A stretch of 64,000 nucleotides of DNA, from positions 62,001-126,000 of the forward strand of contig CAZBRO010000012.1 of assembly GCA_964494505.1 (NCBI GenBank). The letters are read 5' to 3'. Below are positions 25,925 through 34,483 of this stretch, piece by piece. A program made the translations under genes and the position numbers. The stretch's first letter is position 1; every line of letters begins with the position of its first letter. Origin of the DNA: CAIYRG01 sp964494505 (GTDB lineage Bacteria; Pseudomonadota; Alphaproteobacteria; Micropepsales; Micropepsaceae). A model generated the notes under the pieces. That model worked only from the letters and a program-made list of their open reading frames with translations. It was not told the origin of the DNA and made no database searches.

Positions 25925-26809
25925 TTATTTCTTCACGAGCGGGTCCAGTATCTTCTGCAAATCGTCGTAGGGGATTTCGCCCGAATGCGAGACCCCGTTG
26001 ATGATGAAGGTCGGCGTCGAATTGACGTTGTACTTGGTCATGCCCTCCATCCAGTTCGCATCGACCAGCGCCAAGTTCTTCGGATCGTCGGCGCATTCCT
26101 TGACCTTGTCGGCGGGAAGTCCCGCGATGCGTCCCATCTGGGTCAGGCCTTCGAGGATGTCCTCCTTGGTGAGCTGGTTGTTGCCGTCGAAATCCTTGAT
26201 CCAGTTCATCTGATTCTTGAACAGGAGATCAATGAACGAAAAATATTGATCCCCAGACAAACAGCGGGCGACCGCGGAGGCCATCCGGGCGGCGCCATCC
26301 AGGGGATATTCGCGGAAAACAACCTTCACCTTGCCGGTATCGACATAATCCTTGTTGAGCTTGGGGATCACGTCCTTCTGGAATGCGGCGCAATGGGGAC
26401 AGGTCATGGAGGCATATTCCACGAACGTCACGGGCGCGTTCTTGGAGCCGTGGACGTTGTCGGTATCCTTGATCTCGACGCTCTGGCCGCCGCCGGTGAT
26501 GCTGGCAAGGCCCGGGAGCGAATTGTCCGTTCGGCCGAACATCCAGTAGCCGGCGCCCGCTACGACGAGGACAGCCGCAATTATCCCGTACATCCGAATA
26601 TTCTTGTTCATAGCCCTCACTCCCAACGATCGTGGCTCTGTCTTATCACTCATCTGCTCGAGAAGCTTTCGAGCGGGACCTGGCAAGGCCCGCGTACCTG
26701 CTTCCCATCTCGAAACCGCGCTGGGAGTTACGCCGAGCCTCTCGGCCAACTCCGTTTGCGTTATTCCAAGCGATTCGCGTGTACGAGTGACGAGTTCCGC
26801 ATCCGTCAT
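25925..26809 (-). CDS. DsbA-family thioredoxin protein with membrane anchor and in-frame N-terminal XRE helix-turn-helix
   Basis: The open frame encodes 294 residues. Residues 1-52 form a Cro/C1-type helix-turn-helix (ESLGITQTELAERLGVTPS, AVSRWEAGTR). Residues about 74-91 are one membrane helix (GIIAAVLVVAGAGYWMF) preceded by basic NKNIR. Residues 110-294 are a DsbA/DsbG-like thioredoxin fold with active site CPHC (137-140) and cis-proline loop STPTFIING. Two readings are possible: a full-length membrane protein with a cytoplasmic DNA-binding head and a periplasmic thiol domain, or an ordinary anchored DsbA starting at the ATG at 26611 (MNKNIRMYG), which has GGGAG 8 bases upstream; the ATG at 26809 has no good ribosome site. 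DsbA proteins oxidise or isomerise disulfides. Located upstream of smc. Confidence 0.8.
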   Translation of the reverse strand: MTDAELVTRTRESLGITQTELAERLGVTPSAVSRWEAGTRALPGPARKLLEQMSDKTEPRSLGVRAMNKNIRMYGIIAAVLVVAGAGYWMFGRTDNSLPGLASITGGGQSVEIKDTDNVHGSKNAPVTFVEYASMTCPHCAAFQKDVIPKLNKDYVDTGKVKVVFREYPLDGAARMASAVARCLSGDQYFSFIDLLFKNQMNWIKDFDGNNQLTKEDILEGLTQMGRIAGLPADKVKECADDPKNLALVDANWMEGMTKYNVNSTPTFIINGVSHSGEIPYDDLQKILDPLVKK

Positions 26810-26916
26810 GTTGAGCCCATGCTTAGCGCAAATAAGGCTGTTTGCAAGCGGAAATTTTCCAATTTTGCCAATGGCATAATCGACTTTGCCAATGGCAAAA
26901 ATCGCACGCGCTTTGG

Positions 26917-27402
26917 TTATTTGCGCAAGCCGCGCCTCAGCTTGGTCATCCTCTCGAGCGCGGCCGGCAAGGGCGGCGGTTCGTCCGTGGGGACCTCAAG
27001 CGGCGAGAAGCGGCGCGGATGATCCGCTGGCCCCGGCAGTTCGTCCAACCGGCCGGCCAGCAGTTTCAGCCGCGTGACGCGGCCGCGCCCGGCATAGGCG
27101 TTCACCCGCTCCATCAGCTCGCGTGTCTGATGCTGCAGCAGAACCACAGCACCGGGTTCGCATTTGAGCGTCAAGGTGGCGCCCTCCTTATCCTCCTGCC
27201 ATTTGAAGGGGCGGGCGATTCGGGCAACCGCCGCGCCTGCAATCTCGGTCCAGCGGAGCACCAGGGTCGGATCGGTGAAGCCTGCGCGAAGAAACGCGCC
27301 ATTGGCCTCGCCGAGCGCGGTTTCCTTGAGCCCGCGCGCCCAGCCATGGCGGGAGTGCGAGGGTGCCCCTTGCCCCGTATTCGGTTTCGCGTTTCTGCTC
27401 AT
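26917..27402 (-). CDS. DUF721 / DciA-family protein
   Basis: 161 residues. The middle carries the DUF721 pattern: LVLRWTEIAGAAVARIARPFKW, then TLTLKCEPGAVVLLQHQTRELMERVN. DciA, the named member of this family, loads the replicative helicase in bacteria without DnaC. The tail (LPAALERMTKLRRGLRK) is basic and low-complexity. It starts head to head with mutY and precedes the DsbA-like gene; this order with smc is common in alphaproteobacteria. Helicase loading is inferred from the family and not visible from this protein alone. Confidence 0.8.
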   Translation of the reverse strand: MSRNAKPNTGQGAPSHSRHGWARGLKETALGEANGAFLRAGFTDPTLVLRWTEIAGAAVARIARPFKWQEDKEGATLTLKCEPGAVVLLQHQTRELMERVNAYAGRGRVTRLKLLAGRLDELPGPADHPRRFSPLEVPTDEPPPLPAALERMTKLRRGLRK

Positions 27403-27407
27403 GCTTC

Positions 27408-28484
27408 ATGGCCACCGGGAACGGCAAAGATCATAGACGACGCGGCCGCTCTGCGGCGACCCTCCTGCTGCTCGCCTGGTACGATTCGAACCGGCGCGAA
27501 CTCCCCTGGCGGGCGAGGGCGGGCGAGGCGAGCGATCCCTATCGCGTCTGGCTTTCCGAGATCATGCTGCAGCAAACGACGGTGGCGGCCGTTGCGCCCT
27601 ATTATCTGCGGTTTCTCGACCGCTGGCCGGATGTGAAACAGCTCGCGGCCGCCTCTCAGGACGAGGTCCTGGGCGCTTGGGCGGGACTCGGCTATTACGC
27701 GCGCGGGCGCAATTTGCATCGCGCGGCGAAACTCGTGGCCGAAGAATTCGGTGGATTGTTTCCGGGCTCGGCCGAGGCTTTGCGCAAATTGCCGGGCGTC
27801 GGCGCCTACACGGCCGCAGCGATTGCGGCGATCGCGTTCGGCGAGCGGGTGGCCGCGATGGACGCCAACGCCGAACGCGTCATCGCGCGGCTGTTCGCGG
27901 TGGAAGAGAGGCTGCCCAAAGCCAAAACGAAACTCGCCGTCCTTGCAGAGCCGCTTGTGCCACAAGCGCGCCCCGGCGATTTCGCACAGGCGCTGATGGA
28001 TTTGGGTTCGGGAATCTGCCTGCCCAAGAAGCCGCTATGCGGCGTTTGTCCGGTTGCTGCGCATTGCGAGGGCCGGCGCTTGGGCATTGCGGAGGGTTTG
28101 CCGCGCAAGGCGGCCAAGGCCGCGCGTCCCTTGCGGCGCGGCGCGGCTTTCGTGGCAATCGACGCGGCGGGCGCGGTCTATCTGGTGCGGCGGCCGGAGA
28201 AGGGGCTCCTCGGCGGTATGCTGCAGCCGCCGTTGGGAGAATGGCGGGAGCGTTTCCCGGACCTTGAAACCGCGCTCGGCGAAGCGCCGTTCAGGGGCCG
28301 CTGGCGCAAGCAGCCGGGCATCGTCCGCCACGGCTTCACGCATTTCGAACTGGAGACGGAAGTCTATGTCGCCCGCTTCCGCGCCCGCCCCAACGGCGAA
28401 GGAATGTGGCTCTCACGCGGCGAATTGGGCACCGCCGCGCTTCCCACCGTCATGCGCAAGATGATCGAAGCGGGGTTCGCCTAG
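27408..28484 (+). CDS. mutY: A/G-specific adenine DNA glycosylase
   Basis: 358 residues from ATG 27408 (MATGNGKDHRRR); the longer frame from 27363 runs into the opposite gene. HhH-GPD fold: LPWRA, VWLSEIMLQQTTV (catalytic Glu), GLGYYARGRNLHRAA, the helix-hairpin-helix LRKLPGVGAYTAAAIAAIAFG and catalytic Asp in AMDANAERVIARL. A [4Fe-4S] cluster motif follows: C-x6-C-x2-C-x5-C in CLPKKPLCGVCPVAAHC. The C-terminal NUDIX-like domain recognises 8-oxoG. It removes adenine mispaired with 8-oxoguanine. Only five bases separate its start from that of the divergent DUF721 gene. Confidence 0.95.
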   Translation: MATGNGKDHRRRGRSAATLLLLAWYDSNRRELPWRARAGEASDPYRVWLSEIMLQQTTVAAVAPYYLRFLDRWPDVKQLAAASQDEVLGAWAGLGYYARGRNLHRAAKLVAEEFGGLFPGSAEALRKLPGVGAYTAAAIAAIAFGERVAAMDANAERVIARLFAVEERLPKAKTKLAVLAEPLVPQARPGDFAQALMDLGSGICLPKKPLCGVCPVAAHCEGRRLGIAEGLPRKAAKAARPLRRGAAFVAIDAAGAVYLVRRPEKGLLGGMLQPPLGEWRERFPDLETALGEAPFRGRWRKQPGIVRHGFTHFELETEVYVARFRARPNGEGMWLSRGELGTAALPTVMRKMIEAGFA

Positions 28485-28510
28485 CCAACTCGCGAACCCG
28501 GCGGCAATCG

Positions 28511-28536
28511 TCCTCGTGCGGATGGGTGCGCGAGGA
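28511..28536 (+). terminator. Possible rho-independent terminator after mutY
   Basis: TCCTCGTGC, loop GGATGGGT, GCGCGAGGA: a 9-bp stem with one G-T wobble, then TTTGTG and a nearby TTTTCTTT. It begins 26 bases after the mutY stop. The T-tract is interrupted, so efficiency is uncertain. Confidence 0.4.
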
Positions 28537-28745
28537 TTTGTGTCGGTTTTCTTTACATTTTGTGACGGCTTCGACAGTCATATCCCGCCAAAACAAGCCA
28601 AAACAAAGAGTTCCATCACTGGCACCTTCCTTGCGTCGTGGCTGTACCCGCTCTCTTGCGCCAATGGGCACACCTCCCTCGCGCGAGCGGACGGCGTTGG
28701 ATTGGTTTTTCCCTTTCATCTGCAACCCATACGAGGATGTGAGCC

Positions 28746-29489
28746 ATGAGGAATTTCTCAGTCAAAGCCGTTTGCCGCACTGCAGCACTGATCGGCGCGT
28801 TGATGGTCGGCGCCGCCCCGGTCCTCGGCGTTCCGTTGGTCGCCAACGGGTCCTTCGAGAACACGACAGCCACGACCACCAGCACGTGGTGGTGTCCCTC
28901 GCTCTGCACGGTCGCCAATTGGAGCACGCTCGACTATGGCCAGCTTATCGTGCTGCCGAGCTGGTACACCAACGGTTACCTGGTCCAAGTCCCTCTGGTC
29001 GGCGTGGCGGGCGCCTTGCCCCAGTCCAGCCCGGACGGCGGGAATTTCATATTTTCCGACAGCGATTATCACAACTCGGCCATCACGCAGACCATCACGG
29101 GACTGCAGCCGGGCAGAGACTACATGGTCAGCTTCTATCAATCTCTGATTCAGGATACCGAACTCTTCGTCACTATTCCCGGACCCGTCAGCGGGGAGTG
29201 GCAGGTCACCTTCGGCACCACGACGCTGAATTCCGCTTTCATGACCGGCGATGGTTCGACGCTCAGCTTCTACAATTGGAAGCCCCAATCCATGAAGTTC
29301 AAGGCCACGTCACCGACGCAGGTGCTGAGCTTCCTTGCGGTGGGCACAGGCGATCCGCCGCTCGCCGGACTCGATGGCGTGAAAGTGGTCCCCGAACCGG
29401 ACAGCGGCATCCTCTTGCTGATGGGGCTGCTGGGGTTCGGCGCGGTGTATCGTTTCACCCACTGGCAGCGCATTGGCCGTCAGGGCTGA
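28746..29489 (+). CDS. PEP-CTERM sorting-signal exoprotein
   Basis: 247 residues. Signal peptide (TAALIGALMVGAAPVLGVP) and a mature part opening with LVANGSFENTTA, the start of a DUF642-like or galactose-binding-like secreted domain. The C-terminus has the tripartite PEP-CTERM signal: VPEPDSGIL, a hydrophobic helix LLLMGLLGFGAVYRF and a short basic tail THWQRIGRQG. PEP-CTERM proteins are exported, processed by EpsH/exosortase and usually linked to exopolysaccharide. No exosortase is in the window, so one is predicted elsewhere in the genome. Two cysteines (WWCPSLC) could form a disulfide. Confidence 0.85.
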   Translation: MRNFSVKAVCRTAALIGALMVGAAPVLGVPLVANGSFENTTATTTSTWWCPSLCTVANWSTLDYGQLIVLPSWYTNGYLVQVPLVGVAGALPQSSPDGGNFIFSDSDYHNSAITQTITGLQPGRDYMVSFYQSLIQDTELFVTIPGPVSGEWQVTFGTTTLNSAFMTGDGSTLSFYNWKPQSMKFKATSPTQVLSFLAVGTGDPPLAGLDGVKVVPEPDSGILLLMGLLGFGAVYRFTHWQRIGRQG

Positions 29490-29533
29490 CCGGGGTCTAA
29501 GGCCCGTAGCCATATGAGGGGAGCATCACCGGC

Positions 29534-30403
29534 ATGATGGGTATGCTGCAGCAATTGCAGACGGCTCTGCCGCCTTGGGCGTTCGAGTTCCTGAAGTTCG
29601 GCAACGGGCTCATCCTGCTCGTGGTGTTGTTTGTGCCCTTGGAGAGGGTGTTTGCGTTGAAACCGCAGCGCGTGCTGCGTGAGGGTTGGCGCACGGATGT
29701 CGTGTACTATTTCCTCACCAGCATCTTGCCTGGCAAGATCATCGTTGTGCCCGTCATCGCGGCACTGTGGCTGATGCACATGGTGGCTCCGCAAGGCTTG
29801 GCGCCCAGTCTGGCCGATTGGCCGGGCTGGGCACGCTTTGCGTTCTCCATGATTGTTGCGGAATTCGGTTTCTACTGGGGGCACCGCGCGATGCATGCGT
29901 CGGCATTGTTGTGGCGGTTTCATGCGGTGCATCACAGCGCACATGAACTCGACTGGCTGGTCAATACGCGCGCCCATCCGGTCGATCTGATCCTCGTCCG
30001 GTTATGCGGTTACCTGCCGCTTTATCTGCTGGGTCTGGCGCAGCCCGCGGGCAGCACGCTGGATTGGGTGCCGCTGCTCGTCACGCTGGTGGGCAGCACC
30101 TGGGGCTATGTGCTGCATGCCAATTTGCGCTGGCCTCTCGCCTGGTGCGAGCGCATCGTCGCCACGCCCGCCTTTCATCATTGGCATCACGAGCATCTGG
30201 GCGCGGGCGTCACGGAAAACGCGAACTATGCGGCCACCCTGCCGTTGTTCGATATGCTGTTCGGCACGTTCCGCGCGAGTGGTGCGCAATGGCCCGAACG
30301 CTATGGCATCGACGAAAAGCAGCCGTCTGCGTTGATCGATCAGGTCATGGCGCCCTTCATGGGGGCGCTCGAAGCCTACCGGAAGCCTGGTGAATTAAGG
30401 TAA
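29534..30403 (+). CDS. Sterol desaturase / fatty acid hydroxylase superfamily membrane protein
   Basis: 289 residues with four or five membrane helices. The di-iron histidine boxes are present: HRAMH (about 117-121), HAVHHSAHELDW (about 131-142) and HWHHEH (about 216-221). The family uses O2 and electrons to hydroxylate or desaturate lipids, sterols, hopanoids or carotenoids in the membrane. The specific substrate cannot be told from sequence. It follows the PEP-CTERM gene by 44 bases but has its own ribosome site region (GGGGAG), so co-transcription is possible rather than shown. Confidence 0.87.
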   Translation: MMGMLQQLQTALPPWAFEFLKFGNGLILLVVLFVPLERVFALKPQRVLREGWRTDVVYYFLTSILPGKIIVVPVIAALWLMHMVAPQGLAPSLADWPGWARFAFSMIVAEFGFYWGHRAMHASALLWRFHAVHHSAHELDWLVNTRAHPVDLILVRLCGYLPLYLLGLAQPAGSTLDWVPLLVTLVGSTWGYVLHANLRWPLAWCERIVATPAFHHWHHEHLGAGVTENANYAATLPLFDMLFGTFRASGAQWPERYGIDEKQPSALIDQVMAPFMGALEAYRKPGELR

Positions 30404-30475
30404 ATTCAATCGGCAATTACTATTTGGTTTCATCCCGGGTTACAATTTTAAGGTTCGGTCCGCCTGGGGGCACGC

Positions 30476-30664
30476 ATGACGGAGACGGAGGCCGCGATCC
30501 GATATCGGCAGTATGCGGAGCAATTGCGCGAGATTGCCGATTACGATCCCGACCCGAAGACCAGCTCGACGCTTCGGCGCATCGCCGATGAATGCCAGGC
30601 TATCGCGGATACCTTCTCGGCGCTCGGCCATGTGAGCCACGCCCCCTCGAGGCCGGAGGGCTAG
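30476..30664 (+). CDS. Small hypothetical protein, helical
   Basis: 62 residues with no signal peptide or membrane segment. IRYRQYAEQLREIAD...KTSSTLRRIADECQAIADTF is predicted helical with heptad-like spacing and resembles the many small alphaproteobacterial proteins with a YRxxAxxLRxIA start and a LxxIAxxYxxxA second helix. A G-rich stretch (about 30466-30470) before the ATG could be a ribosome site, and TACAAT at 30441-30446 is a possible -10 box. Function unknown. Confidence 0.55.
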   Translation: MTETEAAIRYRQYAEQLREIADYDPDPKTSSTLRRIADECQAIADTFSALGHVSHAPSRPEG

Positions 30665-30736
30665 CGAATCGCCGGTGCGAGGGCAATTCCCTGGGCTGCC
30701 CCGCCGGGCTATCCTTCGTCATCAGGCAGGTGACTC

Positions 30737-31324
30737 ATGCAAGACGCCAGCGATGCAATCCTTTCCGAAACACCGGATCCCGCACCCGGTGTGGTGACTG
30801 CTGTCAGCAGGAGCACGGAGCACCATTTCACCAAGACCAACCAGCTCTTCATCCGCCTGCTCGAAGGGCTGGGCGTGGAAGGCGACGCCCATTTCGGGAA
30901 GAACGTCCAACATCTCGTGCGTGTGCGCGAAGACCCCAACCGGCCCAATCTGCGCCAGGTTCATCTGATCCATTCCGAGCTGCACGACGAATTGCGCGCT
31001 TTGGGGTTCAACGTATCGCCTGGCGAGATCGGCGAGAACGTCACCACCAGCGGCATAGCGCTTCTCAAGCTGCCCAAGGGCACGCGGCTTCATCTGGGTG
31101 AAAGCGCCGTCGTCGAAGTGACGGGCGTGCGCAATCCCTGCCGCCAGATCGACGGGTTCCAGGCGGGATTGATGGCCGCACTCCTGGGCCGCGACGATGA
31201 CGGCAACGTCATCCGCAAGAGCGGCATCATGGGCATCGTACTCAGTGGCGGCGAGATAAGGCCTGGCGATCCGATCCACGTCGAGCTTCCGCCCGAGCCG
31301 CATGAGGCACTGAAGCCGGTCTGA
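30737..31324 (+). CDS. MOSC domain-containing protein
   Basis: 195 residues, one MOSC domain, no signal peptide. Key motifs: LEGLGVEGDAH near the N-terminus, GEIGENVTTSGI, and VTGVRNPCRQIDGF with the conserved Cys thought to bind or transfer sulfur near molybdenum cofactor. MOSC proteins handle activated sulfur for metal-sulfur clusters or detoxify N-hydroxylated compounds (YiiM, YcbX). This stand-alone short form is most like YiiM-type proteins, and the reaction here is not known. Confidence 0.88.
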   Translation: MQDASDAILSETPDPAPGVVTAVSRSTEHHFTKTNQLFIRLLEGLGVEGDAHFGKNVQHLVRVREDPNRPNLRQVHLIHSELHDELRALGFNVSPGEIGENVTTSGIALLKLPKGTRLHLGESAVVEVTGVRNPCRQIDGFQAGLMAALLGRDDDGNVIRKSGIMGIVLSGGEIRPGDPIHVELPPEPHEALKPV

Positions 31325-31348
31325 CCTGCGAATCGCAAGATTTGGATC

Positions 31349-34300
31349 TCAGATCGGATTTGCCGTTCGGATTGTGGCCTCCGCTGCCGGGTGGCCTTCC
31401 CGGTTTCGCCCCAGCCAGGCATTCACGCGATCCAGATAGAGATAGACCACCGGCGTCGTGAACAGCGTGAGCATCTGGCTCACGATCAAGCCGCCGACCA
31501 TTGTAAATCCGAGCGGCTGGCGCAGCTCCGACCCCGTGCCGTTGCCGAGCATGAGCGGCAAAGCCCCGAATAACGCCGCCATCGTCGTCATCATGATGGG
31601 ACGGAAGCGGAGCAGGCAGGCCTGCCGGATGGCGTCTTTGGGCGAGAGCCCGCCCTCCTTTTCGGCGCGGATCGCAAAATCCACCATCATGATGCCGTTC
31701 TTCTTCACGATGCCGATCAGAAGAATAATGCCGATGAGCGCGATCACCGACAGATCGAGATGGAAGATAAGCAGCATCAGAAGCGCACCGACGCCCGCGG
31801 ACGGCAGCGTCGACAGAATGGTGAGCGGGTGAATGTAGCTCTCATACAGCACGCCGAGAATGATGTAGACGGTGATCAACGCCGCCAGGATGAGATAAGG
31901 CTGACTCGCCAAGGAGGATTGGAACGCCTGGGCGGTGCCTTGAAACGTGCCGACGATGCCGGCCGGCATGCCGATCTCCCTGGATGCCTTCTCGACCGCA
32001 TCGACCGCGTCCCCCAAAGCCGCGCCGGGAGCGAGATTGAAGGAGAGCGTGATGGCCGGAAATTGTCCCTGATGGTTCACCGACAGATAGCCGACCGCCT
32101 TGGTGTCGTATTTGGCAAGCGTCGAGAGCGGCACTTCCTGCCCTGTGATCGGCGATTTGATATAGAGCTTCTCCAGCGTGTCGGTACGGCCTTGCAGGGC
32201 GGGATCGACCTCGAGAACGACGTGATAGGTGTTGAGCTGCGTGAAATACTGGGTCACTTGCCGCTGACCGAACGCGTCATAGAGGGTCTGGTCGATCATC
32301 GCGGGCTGAATCCCGAAGCGCGACGCCTGGTCCCGGTCGATCGTGAGCGATAGCGTTGCCCCGCTCGACTGCTGGTCGCTGGTGACTTCGCGCAACAGCG
32401 CAATCGCGGCGAGCTTCGCCTCCAGCCGCGGGGCCCATTCGTTCAGCTCCGCCAGGTTCGCGTCCTGCAGGGTGTATTGGTATTGCGTCTTGGACAGGCG
32501 GCCGCCGACATTGAGGTCCTGCGCCGTCTGCATATAGAGCGCGATCCCTTCGACCTTCGAGAGTGCGGCCTCCAGACGGCTGATGACCTGATCGGCCGTC
32601 GCTTTGCGCTGGTCGCGCGGTTTGAGGCTGAAGAACACACTGCCGCTGTTCAGCGGCCTTGCACCCGCGATCGAGGCCGCCCATGACGCGATATCGGGAT
32701 CGCGGGATACCACGTCGGCCACTTCGTGCTGCAGGCGCGACATTTCGGCAAAGGATACATCCTGAGCGGCCTCCGAAAACCCGACGATGATTCCGGTGTC
32801 CTCCTGGGGGAAGAATCCCTTGGGCACGACGATATAGAGCACCGCCGTCGTGGCCACCGTGGCGAAGAACACCGCCAGCGTGATGCGTTGATGGCGCAGC
32901 ACAAAATCGAGCCCGCGCGTATAGGCCGCGAGCATCCCGTCGAAGACGCGCTCGAACATCATATAAAGGCGGCCATGACGGGCATGCTTCTCATCGCGCA
33001 GGAAGCGCGACGCCATCACCGGCGTGAGCGTCAGTGCGACCACGGCGGAAACGAAAATCGTCATCGTCACGGTTACCGCGAATTCGCGGAACAGGCGACC
33101 GACGATACCGCCCATCAGCAGCAGGGGAATGAAGACCGCAACCAGCGAGGTGCTGATGGATATGATGGTGAAGCCGATTTCGCTTGCGCCCTTGAGCGCG
33201 GCTTCCAGCGGCGTCAGCCCTTCCTCCAGATGCCGGTAGACGTTTTCGACCATGACGATGGCATCGTCCACCACAAAGCCGACCGCGATGGTCAGTCCCA
33301 TCAGCGAGAGATTGTCGAGGCTGAACCCGGCCAGATACATCAATCCCAGCGTCGCCACCAAGGACAGGGGCACCGTGATCCCGGGAATGAAGGTCGCGCG
33401 CACATTTCGCAGGAATACGAAAATCACCGCCACCACCAGCGCGATGGTGATGGCGAGGGTGATGTCCACATCCCGTACCGACGCATTGATGGTATCGGTG
33501 CGGTCCACGATGGTGTCGACCTTTATCGTGGGCGGCACGGCATTCATGATATGCGGCATGAGCGCCTTCACGCGCTCGGCGGTTTCTATGACATTGGCGC
33601 CGGGCTGTTTTGATATGACCAGCAGAACCCCCGGATTGCCGTTCTGAAAGGCCGACAATTTGGTGTTTTCCGGACCATCCACCGCCCGGCCGATGTCGCG
33701 GATGCGCACCGGTGCGCCATTCTTGTAGGCGAGGATGACGTCGTTCCAGGGCGCCGCGGTAAGAAGCTGATCGTTGTCGTAGATCGTGAAATTGTTCTTG
33801 GTCCCGTCGACCGAACCTTTCGGCGCGTCCACCGTCGCATTCGCGATCACGCCGGCGACGTCATCGAGGTTGATACCGAGAGCGGCCACTTTCACGGGAT
33901 CGACCTGAATGCGGACCGCCGGTTTCTGCTGGCCGCCGACCGCGACCTGGGCGACGCCTTCGAGCTGCGACACCTGCTGGGCCAGCACGTTCTCGGCATA
34001 ATCATCTACCACCGTGAGCGGCAGATCGTCAGAATGAACCGCGAGAATCAAAATCGGCGCGTCGGCGGGATTGACTTTCCGGTAGGCCGGGGGCGCAGGC
34101 AGGTTCTTGGGCAATTGGCCGCCGGCAGCATCGATCGCGGATTGAATATCCTGCGCCGCTGCGTCGATGTTGCGGTCGAGACTGAACTGCACGGTGATCT
34201 GCGTCGTGCCGAGAAAGCTCGACGACGTCATCTGGGACACACTCGGAATCTGTGCAAAATGCTGTTCGAGGGGGGTCGCGACGGAGGAGGCCATGGTCTC

Positions 34301-34468
34301 CGGACTTGCACCCGGTAAGGACGCCGACACCGATACGGTGGGGAAATCCACCTGCGGCAGCGGCGCCACCGGCAACAGCGGATAGGCGGCGGCGCCGGCC
34401 AGGAAGATGCCCAGCATGATGAGCGAGGTCGCAATCGGGCGCTTGATGAAGGGCGCTGAAATATTCAT
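31349..34468 (-). CDS. RND multidrug efflux permease, HAE1 (MdtB/MuxB-like)
   Basis: 1039 residues, twelve membrane helices with two large periplasmic loops. MNISAPFIKRPIATSLIMLG start, ASLPGASPETMASSVATPLEQ porter domain, helix 4 with the proton-relay Asp pair GFVVDDAIVMVENVYRH, and the second-half counterpart ending MGNGTGSELRQPLGFTMVGGL. These match AcrB/MdtB. It pumps drugs, dyes or lipophilic compounds from the periplasm or inner leaflet through a tripartite channel using proton influx. Last of three genes: OMF, adaptor, permease, all on the minus strand. Confidence 0.94.
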   Translation of the reverse strand: MNISAPFIKRPIATSLIMLGIFLAGAAAYPLLPVAPLPQVDFPTVSVSASLPGASPETMASSVATPLEQHFAQIPSVSQMTSSSFLGTTQITVQFSLDRNIDAAAQDIQSAIDAAGGQLPKNLPAPPAYRKVNPADAPILILAVHSDDLPLTVVDDYAENVLAQQVSQLEGVAQVAVGGQQKPAVRIQVDPVKVAALGINLDDVAGVIANATVDAPKGSVDGTKNNFTIYDNDQLLTAAPWNDVILAYKNGAPVRIRDIGRAVDGPENTKLSAFQNGNPGVLLVISKQPGANVIETAERVKALMPHIMNAVPPTIKVDTIVDRTDTINASVRDVDITLAITIALVVAVIFVFLRNVRATFIPGITVPLSLVATLGLMYLAGFSLDNLSLMGLTIAVGFVVDDAIVMVENVYRHLEEGLTPLEAALKGASEIGFTIISISTSLVAVFIPLLLMGGIVGRLFREFAVTVTMTIFVSAVVALTLTPVMASRFLRDEKHARHGRLYMMFERVFDGMLAAYTRGLDFVLRHQRITLAVFFATVATTAVLYIVVPKGFFPQEDTGIIVGFSEAAQDVSFAEMSRLQHEVADVVSRDPDIASWAASIAGARPLNSGSVFFSLKPRDQRKATADQVISRLEAALSKVEGIALYMQTAQDLNVGGRLSKTQYQYTLQDANLAELNEWAPRLEAKLAAIALLREVTSDQQSSGATLSLTIDRDQASRFGIQPAMIDQTLYDAFGQRQVTQYFTQLNTYHVVLEVDPALQGRTDTLEKLYIKSPITGQEVPLSTLAKYDTKAVGYLSVNHQGQFPAITLSFNLAPGAALGDAVDAVEKASREIGMPAGIVGTFQGTAQAFQSSLASQPYLILAALITVYIILGVLYESYIHPLTILSTLPSAGVGALLMLLIFHLDLSVIALIGIILLIGIVKKNGIMMVDFAIRAEKEGGLSPKDAIRQACLLRFRPIMMTTMAALFGALPLMLGNGTGSELRQPLGFTMVGGLIVSQMLTLFTTPVVYLYLDRVNAWLGRNREGHPAAEATIRTANPI

Positions 34469-34483
34469 GAGCCGGCTTCTCCG

